From Citreicoccus inhibens (lineage in GTDB: Bacteria > Myxococcota > Myxococcia > Myxococcales > Myxococcaceae): a stretch of DNA of 64,000 bases. Each line of letters begins with the position of its first letter. Position 1 is the stretch's first letter. Position numbers and translations under genes: made by a program. Positions 53,001-60,693 of the stretch are shown here, piece by piece. The notes beneath the pieces were generated by a model. The model was not told the DNA's origin and made no database searches. It saw only the letters and a list, made by a program, of their open reading frames with translations. Where the stretch lies: the NCBI RefSeq assembly GCF_019039035.1, contig NZ_JAHNZT010000004.1:248001-312000 (forward strand), given 5' to 3'.

Positions 53001-56000
53001 AGCAGGTCCAACAAGGACTGCGCGGCCCAGGTGTCCTCGGGCTCGTCGCGCAGGAGCCCGCGCAGCGAGTCCGCCGACGTGGTGGTCCGCCCCAGCGCGA
53101 GGCTCAGCTCCGCCAGCTCACGCCGCACCTGACGCCGGGCGTCTCCCGTGAGGCGCGGCCACAGCTCCACCAGCAGGTCCGCCAGGGCCTCGCGTGCGCC
53201 CGCCTTGCGGTGCAGCGCGGCCAGCTCCAGGCGCGCGTCCAAGTCCTCCGGCGCGCGGGCACAGTACTCGGCGAGCAACCGGCGCGCGGCGTCCGTGCGC
53301 GACGCCCGCACGGCGGCGGTGGCGGCCTTGCGCGTGAGGGCCACCCGCTCCGTCTCTCGGGGCGCGTCCGCGTCCGAAGGCGGCAGGGCCAGCACGGCCT
53401 CGAAGTCTTCCAGCGCGGCGCGCGCGTCGGTGACGAGCCGCAGCTCGCCTCGGTGCACCCGGGCCGGCGCGTAGGTGGCATCGCGCTCCAGCGCCTCGGC
53501 GAGGAACGACTCCTCGCGGCTGGTCCCCGCGGCCAGGAGCGAGGCGCGGAAGAGGAGCTTGGCGCCCTCGCGCGCTTCCGGCACCAGCAGGGCACGGCGC
53601 GCGTACAGGCGCGCGGCCTCCAGCTTCTCGCCGCGCTCCAGCTCCAGCTCGGCCAGCAGCTCCAAGACCTCGGCGGCCAGCGGCCCCTTGGGGCTCGCCT
53701 CCAACGCGGCCGTCAGGCGCAGCAGCGCCGCCGGGCGCTCTGCGCGCTCCAGCAGGGCGCGAGCGCTCTGGAGATAGAGCGGCGCGGCCTCCTCCGCCCG
53801 GTCCGCGCCCACCAGCGCCTGGGCACGCGTGGCCCACAGCTCCGCGAGCGCCTGCGCCTCTCCGGCCTCGGTGTAGAGGGCTTCGAGTCGCCCGGCCAGG
53901 GCGTCATCCAACCGGCGCAGCGGGAACGCCTGCGCGTAGGCGGCGATGGCCCCCTCGCGATCGCCGAGCATCTCGCACGCGCGGCCCAGTCGGGAGCGCA
54001 CGTCCGCCAGCTTCTCGGGCGCCGCCGTGCGCGGCAGCATCGCGAGCAGTCCCTCCAGCGCGCGCCGGGCGTGCTCGGGCCGCTCGCAGCGCAGGGACAG
54101 GTCCGCCAGGTCCAGCAGCACCGCCGAGTCCGGGGCGAGCCGCGCCGCCTTCTCCAGCGCCACCAGCGCCTCGCCCACGCGGCCCAGGCGGGCCTCCAAC
54201 ACATGGGCGAGTTCGCGCAGGGCCGCCGCCCCGAGCCGCTTGTCACCCTGCGCCTCGGCCACCCGCGCGCGCTCCTCCAGCGCCGCGGCCAGCCCCGCCA
54301 TGTCCGAGCGCTTGCGCTGCAACGCGCACAGCTCACCCAGCGCCGGCAGGTCATCCGGCTCCGCGCGCAGCACCTCTTGCAGCGCGTGCGCCGCGAGGTC
54401 CAAATCAAACGCGAGGTCGCGTGCGGCCACCGACAGGCGCCGGTAGCGCTGCGCACGCTCCTTGGGCTCCGTCGTCAGCCGCGCCAGGGAAGCCAGGCAC
54501 CGCGTCAGGAGCGCGCCGTCCCGCCGTGCCTCCGCCAGCGACAGCAAGGACTCCAGCGCGGGGCGATGGTCCCCCTCGGCCTCCAGGGCGAGCGTGAGCA
54601 GCCGCTCGGCCTTCTCCGGCTGCTGGAGTCGGCCCCGGTACAGCTCGCCGGCCTCGGCCCACAGCGCGGCGCGCGCCTTCGGCTCCTCCTTCAGCGCGGC
54701 GGCCTTCTCCAGCGCCTCCGCGAGTTCCTGTCCGCGGCCCGTGCCCCGGAAGTAGGGAATCAGCTCGTCCAGCGCCACGCCGTCGCGTGGATCCAACGCC
54801 AGCGCGGACTCCAGATGCTCACGCGCACGCGCGGGGTCGCCCAGCCGCGAGCGGTACAGCCGGGCCAGGGCGTGGTGACTCTCATGCGCGGCCTTGCGCA
54901 CCCCTTCCGAGCGCGGCGCCGGGCCCGCCAGCTCCAGCGCCTGCTGATAACCGGAGAGCGCCTCTTGGAGCCGTCCCAATCCCTCGGCGACGCGCGCGGC
55001 GGCGAAGAGGGGCTCGGGCTCCCCGGGCAAGAGCGACACCGCCTCGCGGTAGCGCAAGAGCGCGTTCTCGGGCTGGCGCAGGCCCTCTTCCCACACGCGG
55101 CCGGCGAGCAGGTTGGACTGCCCCACCCGGTCCAGCTCGTGCCGGGCCAGCGCCACGTCGCGCAGCCGGTCCAACGCCTTGAGCGCGCGCAGGTGCTCAC
55201 CCCCTCGGTGGCACAGCTCGCCCAGCAGCAGCAGCGCGTCGGGCTGGTCGGGCGACAGCCGCAGCGCGGCCTCGCAGTGCAGCCGCGCCCCGGCGACGTC
55301 GTCATCCGTCTGCGCGCACAGCCGCGCGAGGTGCACGTGCGCATCGGCCGCCTCGATGGGGTCGCGCGCGAGGGCCGCCAGGCGACGGTAGGCCCGCACG
55401 GCACCGGCGCGGTCTCTTGCCTGATCCGACGCCCGCGCCAGGGCCTTGAGCGACGGCAGGTGGTCCGGCTTCAGGCCGAGCAGTTCGTGCAGCGCCTTCA
55501 CCGCGACCTGGGGCGCCGTGTCTCGCGATGAACGCGCGGCGGCCTCGGCCGCGAAGAAGGCCGCGGCGTCCTCCGACACGCGCCGAGCCTGCGCGCACAG
55601 CGCCAGATAGCGCTCCGCCGCGCGAGCCCCCTCACCGCGGCGCTCGCGCACCACCGCCTCGCCCCACAGGGCCGCCGGGCTGCGGTCTCGCCGACGCAGG
55701 AGCGTGGCCGCCACGTCCAGCGCCAGGTCATGCGCCTGCGGATCCGCCACCAACAGGGACAGCAGGCGCTCCGCGGCGAAGGGGTGCGCGTCCTGCGCGT
55801 CTCCGGCTTGGAGATAGGCCTGGCGCGCCTCGGCCAGCCGCCCCTGCGCGACGAGCGCCTCCGCGTCCGCGAAGGCCCGCGCGCCCTCCAGCGTGAGCAT
55901 CAGCTCCTCGTCCGGAGGAGCCGGCGGAGGAAGCCCTCCCGCCGCGAAGCGCAGCCGCAGCCCGCTGGGGGACACCTCGGCGGCGGACAGGCGCGCGGTG

Positions 56001-56623
56001 TCCAGCGTGGGCATCTTGTAGCCTCGGCTCAGCGCCGCGAGCTGACACAGCGCCGGCAACACGCGCGTGGAGAAGCCCGTGGCGCCGCGCACCTCCACGT
56101 CGGGCAGCAGCGCCAACGCGCCCACCGCGGTGGACAACAGCCCCGGCACCTGCACCGCCGGCGTGGCGCAGAAGCCATACAGCCGCACGTCGTAGAGGTA
56201 GACGGCGAGCTTGTCCCCATCCGCGTCGAAGGCGACCTTGAACGTGAACGGCGTGCGCTCCGGCGCGGGCAGCCGCCCCTGGCCCTCCAGGTAGCCGGGG
56301 CGGAAGTGGAGCCTCAGGTCCTCGATGCCCGCCAGTCGCCCGGCCAGCTCCGCCACCTTGCGGCCCACGAGGTCCGCGTCGACGGACAGCTCCAGGAAGC
56401 CGAACAGCAGCTTCTTGCGCTGGTAGCGCGTGGCGCCCGCGCTGACGTTGAACGGAAAGCTGACGTCCGGAATCTGAAGCGCGAAGTCGGAGATGCGCAG
56501 GCCGGGCTGCACCTCCAGCGCCGGAAAGCCCACGAAGGCGCGCCGGTCCAGCAGGCGCAGCTCGGGTGCGGCGGCACCCGCCGGGGACGCGGCAGGCTTG
56601 GAGGAGTCGCTTTCGGTGGCCAT
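47078..56623 (-). CDS. Giant cytoplasmic TPR protein (3,181 residues)
   Basis: This is a single uninterrupted gene of 9.5 kb. ATG 56623 is the first Met before the conserved start (LLDRRAFVGFPALEVQPGL); upstream in-frame sequence is the divergent kinase promoter. Residues 20-250 form a beta-rich domain (DVSFPFNVSAGATRYQRKKL, RLHFRPGYLEGQGRLPAPER). Residues 260 to about 2,830 are Ala/Leu/Glu-rich tetratricopeptide repeats (for example AEARQAYLQAGDAQDAHPFA, AVRAYRRLAALARDPIEAAD). A C-terminal globular domain (SLPRLYSALNPMLASLGAAD) follows. No signal peptide or membrane helix is visible, so it is probably a cytoplasmic scaffold. It shares a 152-base divergent region with the kinase-cyclase gene, suggesting joint function. 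Function unknown. Confidence 0.9.
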   Translation of the reverse strand: MATESDSSKPAASPAGAAAPELRLLDRRAFVGFPALEVQPGLRISDFALQIPDVSFPFNVSAGATRYQRKKLLFGFLELSVDADLVGRKVAELAGRLAGIEDLRLHFRPGYLEGQGRLPAPERTPFTFKVAFDADGDKLAVYLYDVRLYGFCATPAVQVPGLLSTAVGALALLPDVEVRGATGFSTRVLPALCQLAALSRGYKMPTLDTARLSAAEVSPSGLRLRFAAGGLPPPAPPDEELMLTLEGARAFADAEALVAQGRLAEARQAYLQAGDAQDAHPFAAERLLSLLVADPQAHDLALDVAATLLRRRDRSPAALWGEAVVRERRGEGARAAERYLALCAQARRVSEDAAAFFAAEAAARSSRDTAPQVAVKALHELLGLKPDHLPSLKALARASDQARDRAGAVRAYRRLAALARDPIEAADAHVHLARLCAQTDDDVAGARLHCEAALRLSPDQPDALLLLGELCHRGGEHLRALKALDRLRDVALARHELDRVGQSNLLAGRVWEEGLRQPENALLRYREAVSLLPGEPEPLFAAARVAEGLGRLQEALSGYQQALELAGPAPRSEGVRKAAHESHHALARLYRSRLGDPARAREHLESALALDPRDGVALDELIPYFRGTGRGQELAEALEKAAALKEEPKARAALWAEAGELYRGRLQQPEKAERLLTLALEAEGDHRPALESLLSLAEARRDGALLTRCLASLARLTTEPKERAQRYRRLSVAARDLAFDLDLAAHALQEVLRAEPDDLPALGELCALQRKRSDMAGLAAALEERARVAEAQGDKRLGAAALRELAHVLEARLGRVGEALVALEKAARLAPDSAVLLDLADLSLRCERPEHARRALEGLLAMLPRTAAPEKLADVRSRLGRACEMLGDREGAIAAYAQAFPLRRLDDALAGRLEALYTEAGEAQALAELWATRAQALVGADRAEEAAPLYLQSARALLERAERPAALLRLTAALEASPKGPLAAEVLELLAELELERGEKLEAARLYARRALLVPEAREGAKLLFRASLLAAGTSREESFLAEALERDATYAPARVHRGELRLVTDARAALEDFEAVLALPPSDADAPRETERVALTRKAATAAVRASRTDAARRLLAEYCARAPEDLDARLELAALHRKAGAREALADLLVELWPRLTGDARRQVRRELAELSLALGRTTTSADSLRGLLRDEPEDTWAAQSLLDLLPPAGTGTPDEEAERLELLGSLVSASTGEARAELLARRAALHRSAGRLAVAREDYAEAASLSHRPAPLWLALAELAHEAQEESAELEAWRRAVAADASLGARARERMMALAAVLLRQDARGPARAALRAAIDLEPPAEERCDAFFALAELARREGQADEEASALAEAARQGPVPRRVEALLTRAALLEAAGGLRDAARDLESALALAPRHARAIDGLHRVLRGLEDWKGLAALLADEAPHAPTGSGAALYAELAGLYLDRLGQPGPAEAALRQSLRLDPADSAVRRRLVSLVAGRGEPLEAASLLEAAAEGASPEEAASLLREGVAYARRAEDVDRALRLARRAHALVAAQGEDLAILAELLYQRGAVREALPLQESLAAAVDFHDAPDPAEAVFLRLGELAEQSGDVRRAVTAYRTLLAERPLCEPAVGRLSALLERDDPRGAFEVLVTHARALAPSERTAQRLVALADRARAALSDAGVAASLLSRAASMSEAPLPLHRRLVSLYRETGRVADLLVELRQVAGLSLAADDLPSALAAYEEEARLAEDTGRADEALRALVDLRELLTEQGRPADAAAHERRRAELLRDVKLDLSAAEEALESAFALAADLGTARLGAALAERRDDASAEARWLERGLPLLTETPARAPVLLRLARLNLGVLADSAKAEGFLREALRQDRALAEAEALLAGLLEKEDRLGELAAWYEECAGDTTDAARRADLFYRAALLYRDRAQKPEAAAAALIAARAARPDDLELTAQAAELLHQVRRPADAAEFDAVLLEAEPFREPVFTRHHAFLVSSEDWQALAELMLRRAGRQAPTEAAASYLAAARAFRDAGALERALLCENQAFELSPASAEAFERVRERAAGDVRRLAELLAQRAAAVTPDEALPLLRERATTLLDAGEALLAAEAFDDYLARASTDVDALSARAELAARDGGATAARPYDRKLLSAGGDALPVPLRARTHLRLGHASLAAGAFHDAAESFDAVVALEPEGERGHEALSLLAEVHARTNNAAGLYRASLLLAQRTEDGATREAMYRRAAELFEDPREAIDALLPLVRLRPSDATVIDRAVRGLRALGRHGDLLAVYEAGAEAAGGARAAELLLAAASVAAESMADPEAAWALTQRAAEADPSDVPALRALVEGLRARAQTALLVDALERLIPLTVDADEASTLRLEFATLARDAGREDVARDALELVVSRGPSGAGYAEALEVLEPLLGESHARRAEVRVARAELVTGAQRVTLLVAAARAFEKAERLEDALKAAKAAASTEPDLRAALLVAHLHRASGDAPRAAQALLQAAKLAAPDERPPLLLEAADLWEKANESGEALEVIERIASEAPDILPPAELAERFGRLGAFARAVDVGFAPAMAAGEYTDALAMAAQAGDTVRSREALWALVALPDADSAHAGALADGLRAEGEWEGLLELAGLSAERDGAFAVALRDEVARGPAASVRARLRALDELSTTPGFAARLTLLLPEAGSLPEPVAEAVLAHVRAQPEPARIEALSMLADGWAERRASLLRERYALERALERLEPAERTLAQLAEGEAEPKARAALHLERGELLQGPLAQPAEARQAFELALADDDACLPAVRFLLALVDESREPAVFLSLAERLSAVEGPDAWAPHRERLADAFEALARPGDAAAQLEQLPETDERLARRARLAEERGHTGEALQLRERLTDEPAMLESILRGYLEAQLVAPATRLAERLADSGVLSPEATRLVAERLAPTAEGAALAIRLWPALLRERTMDVDGWTLFAEALRAVGRKDVVERVDGIAASLASSKTPAPRAPVTALPPREGAFEHAMPANAVPVTTESLPRLYSALNPMLASLGAADVRVRVAPTGGVEAYLVTPDTLVLGAASLACFGPVELGWLCALALVLGEHGARLARPGAMPELDAAAVTAWRAMPTSLAAGRVLALLDASVRGGDPMRVEVGAVLANSEAFRAVALAALDV

Positions 56624-56775
56624 CGCGGAGGCGGGGAGGGTACCACGCAGGCTAAGCCCTCGAAATTTTTGCCAATCCCCCGCTTGTCGGGCAGGCGGCG
56701 GGGCAAGGGAGACCCGGCGCACGGCCCCGCAGAACGCGGTGCGCAACGAGCCGAAGCCGTGCAAGATGTCGCACC

Positions 56776-59307
56776 GTGCTGGCCAACGACTCCCTTGTGC
56801 TCGACGGTCGCTTCCGGGTGCTCCGTCCACTGGGCTCCGGCGGCATGGGCGAGGTCTACCTGGGGGAGCAAGTCTCCCTGGGCCGCAAGGTCGCCATCAA
56901 GGTGCTGCACCACGACCTGCACGCGCAGGCGGGCATGGCCGAGCGGTTCAAGCGCGAGGCGCGCCTGCTGTCCGCGGTGGAGCACCCCGCCGTGGTGCGC
57001 ATCGTCGACTTCGGCGAGTCCGGCGACGCCGCGTGTCTGGTGATGGAGTTCGTCGAGGGCACCAGCCTCCACGACATGCTCAATGCAGGGCCGCTCGCCC
57101 CCATGCGCGCGCTGCCGTTGTTGCAGCAGCTCGCGGAGGGGCTGGCCGCCATCCACGACAAGGGCATCATCCACCGCGACCTCAAGCCGGAGAACGTCTT
57201 CGTCTCCCAGGGCGGGCGCGGTGAACAGGCCCGACTGCTCGACTTCGGCATCGCGCGGTTGGTGGAGCCGGACGCCGCCAGCAACCTGAGCCAGATTGGC
57301 GTCGTGCTCGGGACCCCCGAGTACCTCTCGCCGGAGCAGGCCGTGGGCGCGCGGGTGGACACGCGCAGCGACCTCTACTCCTTCGGAGTGCTGTGCTACC
57401 GCGTCCTGTCCGGGCGCCTCCCCTTCGATGGCCCCGCGCCCCGCCACTACCTGGCGCAGCACGCCTCCGCCGCGCCGCTGCCGCTGGACCGCGCCGCGCC
57501 GGGGCTGTCTCGCGCCGTGGGCCTCCTGGCCCTGGTGATGCGCCTGCTGGAGAAGGACCCCTCGCGCCGCGTGCAATCCGCGCATGAGCTGGCGGACGCG
57601 CTCACCGCCGCGCATCAAGCGCTGCTGTCGCTGTCGCCCGGGACCTCTCCACCGCCTTCGGGCAGCCACACGCCAGCGTCCAGCACGTCCCTGTTCGGCG
57701 CGGGCGCGGCCGTGCCCTCGCCCCCGAGCGGTACCGCGATGTTCGGTGGAGCCGGCGCGATGCCGGCGACGCCGGGCTCGGGGACGGCCGTGTTCGGCGC
57801 CACGCCCGCTCCCGCGGCATCGCAGCCCCCCGCGCCCTCAGGACGCTCGGGGACCGCCGCGTTCGGCACGCGTCCCTCGGGCAGCACCGCCGCGGTGACG
57901 GGCGGATCCGCCCTGGCGACGAAGCCGCAGAACCTCACGGTGATGCTCACCGACCTGCAGGGCTTCACCGAGCGCACCAGCCGGCAGACGCACGAAGAGA
58001 ACGCGCGGATGCTGGAGACGCATGACCGGCTGCTGTTGCCGCTCGTGCGCGAGCATGACGGCCGGCTCATCCAGAAGCGCGGCGACGCGCTGCTCGTCGT
58101 CTTCCGCTCGCCCACCGCCTCCGTGCTGTGCGGCATGGCGATGCAGGATGCGCTGTGGCGCCATAACCAGGCCGTGCCCGCCGAGCAGCAGCTCCACGTG
58201 CGCGTCTGCATCCACGCGGGCGAGGTGCTCGTCACCCAGGACTCGGTGATGGGCGAGCCCATGGAGGTCGTGAAGGCCGTGGAGCACGTGGCCTCCGCGG
58301 GCGAGGTCACCTTCACCGAGGCGGTGAACCTGGCGCGCAACCGCGTGGAGGCCCCCGCCGACCCTTGCGGCACCATTCCCCTGCCCGGCCGCGAGGAGCA
58401 GCTCCTGTTGTATCGCTGCGTGCGCGCCGCGGAGGGTGCGCCCTTCGGCGATCGCTTCGCCTCCAAGCCCCGCCCCTCGCCGCTCCTCGCGCTTCGAGAG
58501 ACGGCCCTCGCGGTGCTCTCCACGGGCGTGGCGCGCGCGCGTGAGGTGCCCCTCCGCGAACTGCTGCGCACCTTGCCCGCGCGCCTGCGCGCACTCGCCA
58601 TCCACCTGCGCCATCAGCCTCGACAGCTCGGCGCGGTGGCCGGAGCGGCGGTGCTCCTCGTCGGCGGCATCGCGTGGGTGGTTCACTCGCGCGACGCGGT
58701 GGTCCAGTCGCGCGCGCTGCTCGCGGAGGGCAAGCCCGCCGAGGCCCTCAAGCGGCTCAACGCGCTGTCCGAACCCGAGAAGTCCAGCCCCCCCGTGAAG
58801 CAGGCGCGCGCGGCGGCCCTGCACGCCCTGGGGAAGCACGACCCGGAGCACGACCTGCTCGCCACGCTGGGCGAGGCGGACCGCGCCAACGTGCGCGACT
58901 GGGTACTCGATGGACTGGCCGAGGACTTCGGTGACGCCGAGAGCGATCGCGGCCTGCGCCGACTGCTCGACTCGCTCCCCGAGAAGCAAGTCCACGCGCG
59001 CTTCGAGGACCTGGCCACGGAGAAGTACTCCGCTCGCCAGTGGGGCGCGCTGCGCTACCTGGAAGCCACGCAGCACACCGAGGGACTCAACCTGGTGAAG
59101 ATGTACTCGGCTTCGCTGGAGTCCCGTGACTGCGGCGTGCGCGCGCGGGCCGCGCGGCGGCTGGCGGCCCTGGGAGACGCGGACGCCATCCCCGCCCTCA
59201 CCCGCCTCTCGGAGCAGCCGCGCGACAAGGGCCTGCTGGGCCTGAAGAGCTGTGGCCACGACGAGGCCGAGGACGCGCTGCGCCAGCTCCGCAAGAAGTC
59301 CGGCTGA
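56776..59307 (+). CDS. Ser/Thr kinase fused to a degenerate class III cyclase domain
   Basis: This is an 843-residue membrane protein starting at GTG 56776. The kinase occupies 12-280: GSGGMGEVYL, K42, HRDLKPENVF (133-142), DFG (156-158), GTPEYLSPEQAVG. A linker (296-380) repeats a GTAxFG-like motif. The cyclase-like domain spans 385-550: D393 (TDLQGFTERT) and D437 (KRGDALLVVF) hold the metals, but the usual GDxVNxAxR segment reads GEPMEVVKAVE, lacking the Asn and Arg needed for catalysis. One membrane helix (619-636) leads to an extracytoplasmic helical repeat domain. It is divergent from the giant TPR gene. Confidence 0.9.
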   Translation: MLANDSLVLDGRFRVLRPLGSGGMGEVYLGEQVSLGRKVAIKVLHHDLHAQAGMAERFKREARLLSAVEHPAVVRIVDFGESGDAACLVMEFVEGTSLHDMLNAGPLAPMRALPLLQQLAEGLAAIHDKGIIHRDLKPENVFVSQGGRGEQARLLDFGIARLVEPDAASNLSQIGVVLGTPEYLSPEQAVGARVDTRSDLYSFGVLCYRVLSGRLPFDGPAPRHYLAQHASAAPLPLDRAAPGLSRAVGLLALVMRLLEKDPSRRVQSAHELADALTAAHQALLSLSPGTSPPPSGSHTPASSTSLFGAGAAVPSPPSGTAMFGGAGAMPATPGSGTAVFGATPAPAASQPPAPSGRSGTAAFGTRPSGSTAAVTGGSALATKPQNLTVMLTDLQGFTERTSRQTHEENARMLETHDRLLLPLVREHDGRLIQKRGDALLVVFRSPTASVLCGMAMQDALWRHNQAVPAEQQLHVRVCIHAGEVLVTQDSVMGEPMEVVKAVEHVASAGEVTFTEAVNLARNRVEAPADPCGTIPLPGREEQLLLYRCVRAAEGAPFGDRFASKPRPSPLLALRETALAVLSTGVARAREVPLRELLRTLPARLRALAIHLRHQPRQLGAVAGAAVLLVGGIAWVVHSRDAVVQSRALLAEGKPAEALKRLNALSEPEKSSPPVKQARAAALHALGKHDPEHDLLATLGEADRANVRDWVLDGLAEDFGDAESDRGLRRLLDSLPEKQVHARFEDLATEKYSARQWGALRYLEATQHTEGLNLVKMYSASLESRDCGVRARAARRLAALGDADAIPALTRLSEQPRDKGLLGLKSCGHDEAEDALRQLRKKSG

Positions 59308-59331
59308 GCCACCGCGCGGCTCCCGCGCCAC

Positions 59332-59354
59332 ACCTCGCGGCGGATCCGCGAGGT
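59332..59354. terminator. 9-bp perfect hairpin after the kinase-cyclase gene
   Basis: ACCTCGCGG and CCGCGAGGT pair around CGGAT, 25 bases past the kinase stop and 62 bases before the beta-lactamase start. It may terminate the kinase transcript or be an operator for the lactamase gene. Confidence 0.45.
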
Positions 59355-59415
59355 ACGCGCATTGCACACGGCCGGGCACCGCGCGATGCCCGCGCGCCTT
59401 GGTCCCGGAGCCTCC

Positions 59416-60186
59416 ATGTCCTCGCTGTCCCTTCGCTCGCTCTGCGTCTGGCCCCTGCTCGCGCTCAGTTGGGCCTGCGCGTCCGTCCCCACTCCAGCGC
59501 CCTCCTCCACCGCTTCCGTCGCGGCCGAGGAGACCGTGCTGGCTCCGGGCGTGCGCGTGCGCCGCATCGCTCCGGGCGTCTGGCTGCACATCACGCACAC
59601 GCCCGCGTTCCCGGACGCACCCGCCAACGGGCTGCTCATCGAAGAGGGCGCCACCTCCGTGCTGGTGGACACGGGCTGGGACGTGTCCCAAGCGGAGCAC
59701 CTGCTCACGTGGGCTCGGGACACCCTGCACCGCCCCGTGCGCGCGGCCGTGGTGACACACTTCCACGCCGACCGGACCTCGGGCATCCCCGCGCTCACGG
59801 CCCAGCGGATTCCCGTCTACGGGCTGGAGGAGACGGCGCGGCTCGGTGCTTCCCATGAGCAGCCGATTCCCACCGCCACGTTCGCCCACGCGCTGAGCCT
59901 CGCGCCCGTCGAGCTGTTCCACCCAGGCGCCGCGCATACGCCCGACAACCTCGTCGTGTGGCATCCGGCCAGCGGCATCCTGTTCGGAGGTTGCGCGGTG
60001 AAGGACGCCAGCGCCGAGGACCTGGGCAACACGAAGGACGCGGACGTGGCGGCGTGGCCCGCGAGCCTCGCCGCGATGCGGGAGCGCTTCCCCGCCATGC
60101 GCACCGTGGTGCCGGGCCACGGGCAGCCCGGCGGCCCCGAGCTGCTCACGCACACCGATGCGCTGCTGCGCACCACGATGCCCTGA
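59416..60186 (+). CDS. Subclass B1 metallo-beta-lactamase
   Basis: This is a 256-residue exported zinc hydrolase. All B1 ligands are intact: H115, H117 and D119 (THFHADRTSG), H174 (GAAHTPDNLVVW), C193 with K196 (FGGCAVKDASAEDLGN) and N205, and H235 (VPGHGQPGG). K196 and N205 correspond to the substrate-binding Lys224 and Asn233, separating it from glyoxalase II and other fold relatives. It should hydrolyse penicillins, cephalosporins and carbapenems. The leader (VWPLLALSWACAS) may be a lipoprotein signal with Cys21, though Trp before Ala-Cys is atypical. A B1 enzyme from Myxococcus (MYX-1) has been reported. No mobile element is nearby. Confidence 0.93.
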   Translation: MSSLSLRSLCVWPLLALSWACASVPTPAPSSTASVAAEETVLAPGVRVRRIAPGVWLHITHTPAFPDAPANGLLIEEGATSVLVDTGWDVSQAEHLLTWARDTLHRPVRAAVVTHFHADRTSGIPALTAQRIPVYGLEETARLGASHEQPIPTATFAHALSLAPVELFHPGAAHTPDNLVVWHPASGILFGGCAVKDASAEDLGNTKDADVAAWPASLAAMRERFPAMRTVVPGHGQPGGPELLTHTDALLRTTMP

Positions 60187-60195
60187 GCAAGAGAC

Positions 60196-60621
60196 TCAGT
60201 CGTCCCACTTCGCGTGGCCGCGCTTCTTGCCGCGGCCACGTCCGTGGTCGTCATCGTCGTCGTCCCAGTCGCCGCGCCCCTTCACCTTGTCGTCCACGCG
60301 GAGCAGGCTGCGCGAGTACGCGTCGTAGTCCAGGTGCAGGTGACCCTTGCCGCCCGGAGCGAAGGCGCGGAACTTCACCTTCCACACGTTGTTGCCCGTC
60401 AGGTGCGCTTCCTGGAGCTGGCAGTCATAGCCACGCGAGCGGCACTGCCCCCAGCCCAGGTTGACGGCCTCGTCGTACGACATCGCCGAGGGACGGGAGG
60501 GCGGCGGAGGCGGAGGCCGCGAGGGGCCCGGGCGATGGACGACCACGGGACCACCGGGCCGGGCCACGATGCAGCCGGAGCCACTCATCAGCAGCACGCC
60601 GAGAAGCAGGGGGATTCGCAT
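60196..60621 (-). CDS. Small lipoprotein with Asp/Arg-Gly-rich tail
   Basis: This is a 141-residue lipoprotein with signal MRIPLLLGVLLMSGSG and lipobox Cys17, behind GAGGTGTC. A proline-rich linker (GPSRPPPPPPSRPS) precedes a small domain (residues 46-105: SYDEAVNLGWGQCRSRGYDC, VWKVKFRAF, HLHLDYDAYSRSLL). The tail has a run of aspartates followed by GRGRGKKRG, so it carries adjacent acidic and basic clusters. The acidic run could bind calcium. No family is recognised. It is convergent with the beta-lactamase gene and downstream of the NlpC/P60-like gene on the same strand. Confidence 0.75.
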   Translation of the reverse strand: MRIPLLLGVLLMSGSGCIVARPGGPVVVHRPGPSRPPPPPPSRPSAMSYDEAVNLGWGQCRSRGYDCQLQEAHLTGNNVWKVKFRAFAPGGKGHLHLDYDAYSRSLLRVDDKVKGRGDWDDDDDDHGRGRGKKRGHAKWDD

Positions 60622-60693
60622 GACACCTCATTACGGCGTCAGGCCCTGCCTCTTCAAACGCACGGCGAGTGCAGACACAGACAGGCTGGAAGG

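Noticed and set aside
49739-55531. Two very long plus-strand frames (1,026 and 884 residues) inside the TPR gene
   Set aside because: They are antisense to the repetitive Ala/Leu/Glu-rich TPR frame and are Arg/Gln/Gly-rich without any domain. Their length is a by-product of repeat and codon bias.
57838-60153. 771-residue minus-strand frame opposite the kinase-cyclase and beta-lactamase genes
   Set aside because: It is a shadow of two clearly recognisable plus-strand genes.
59416-60186. Glyoxalase II or subclass B3 identity for the metallo-hydrolase
   Set aside because: C193 with K196 and the N205 loop are B1-specific; B3 lacks the Cys ligand and glyoxalase II has a different second-site motif.
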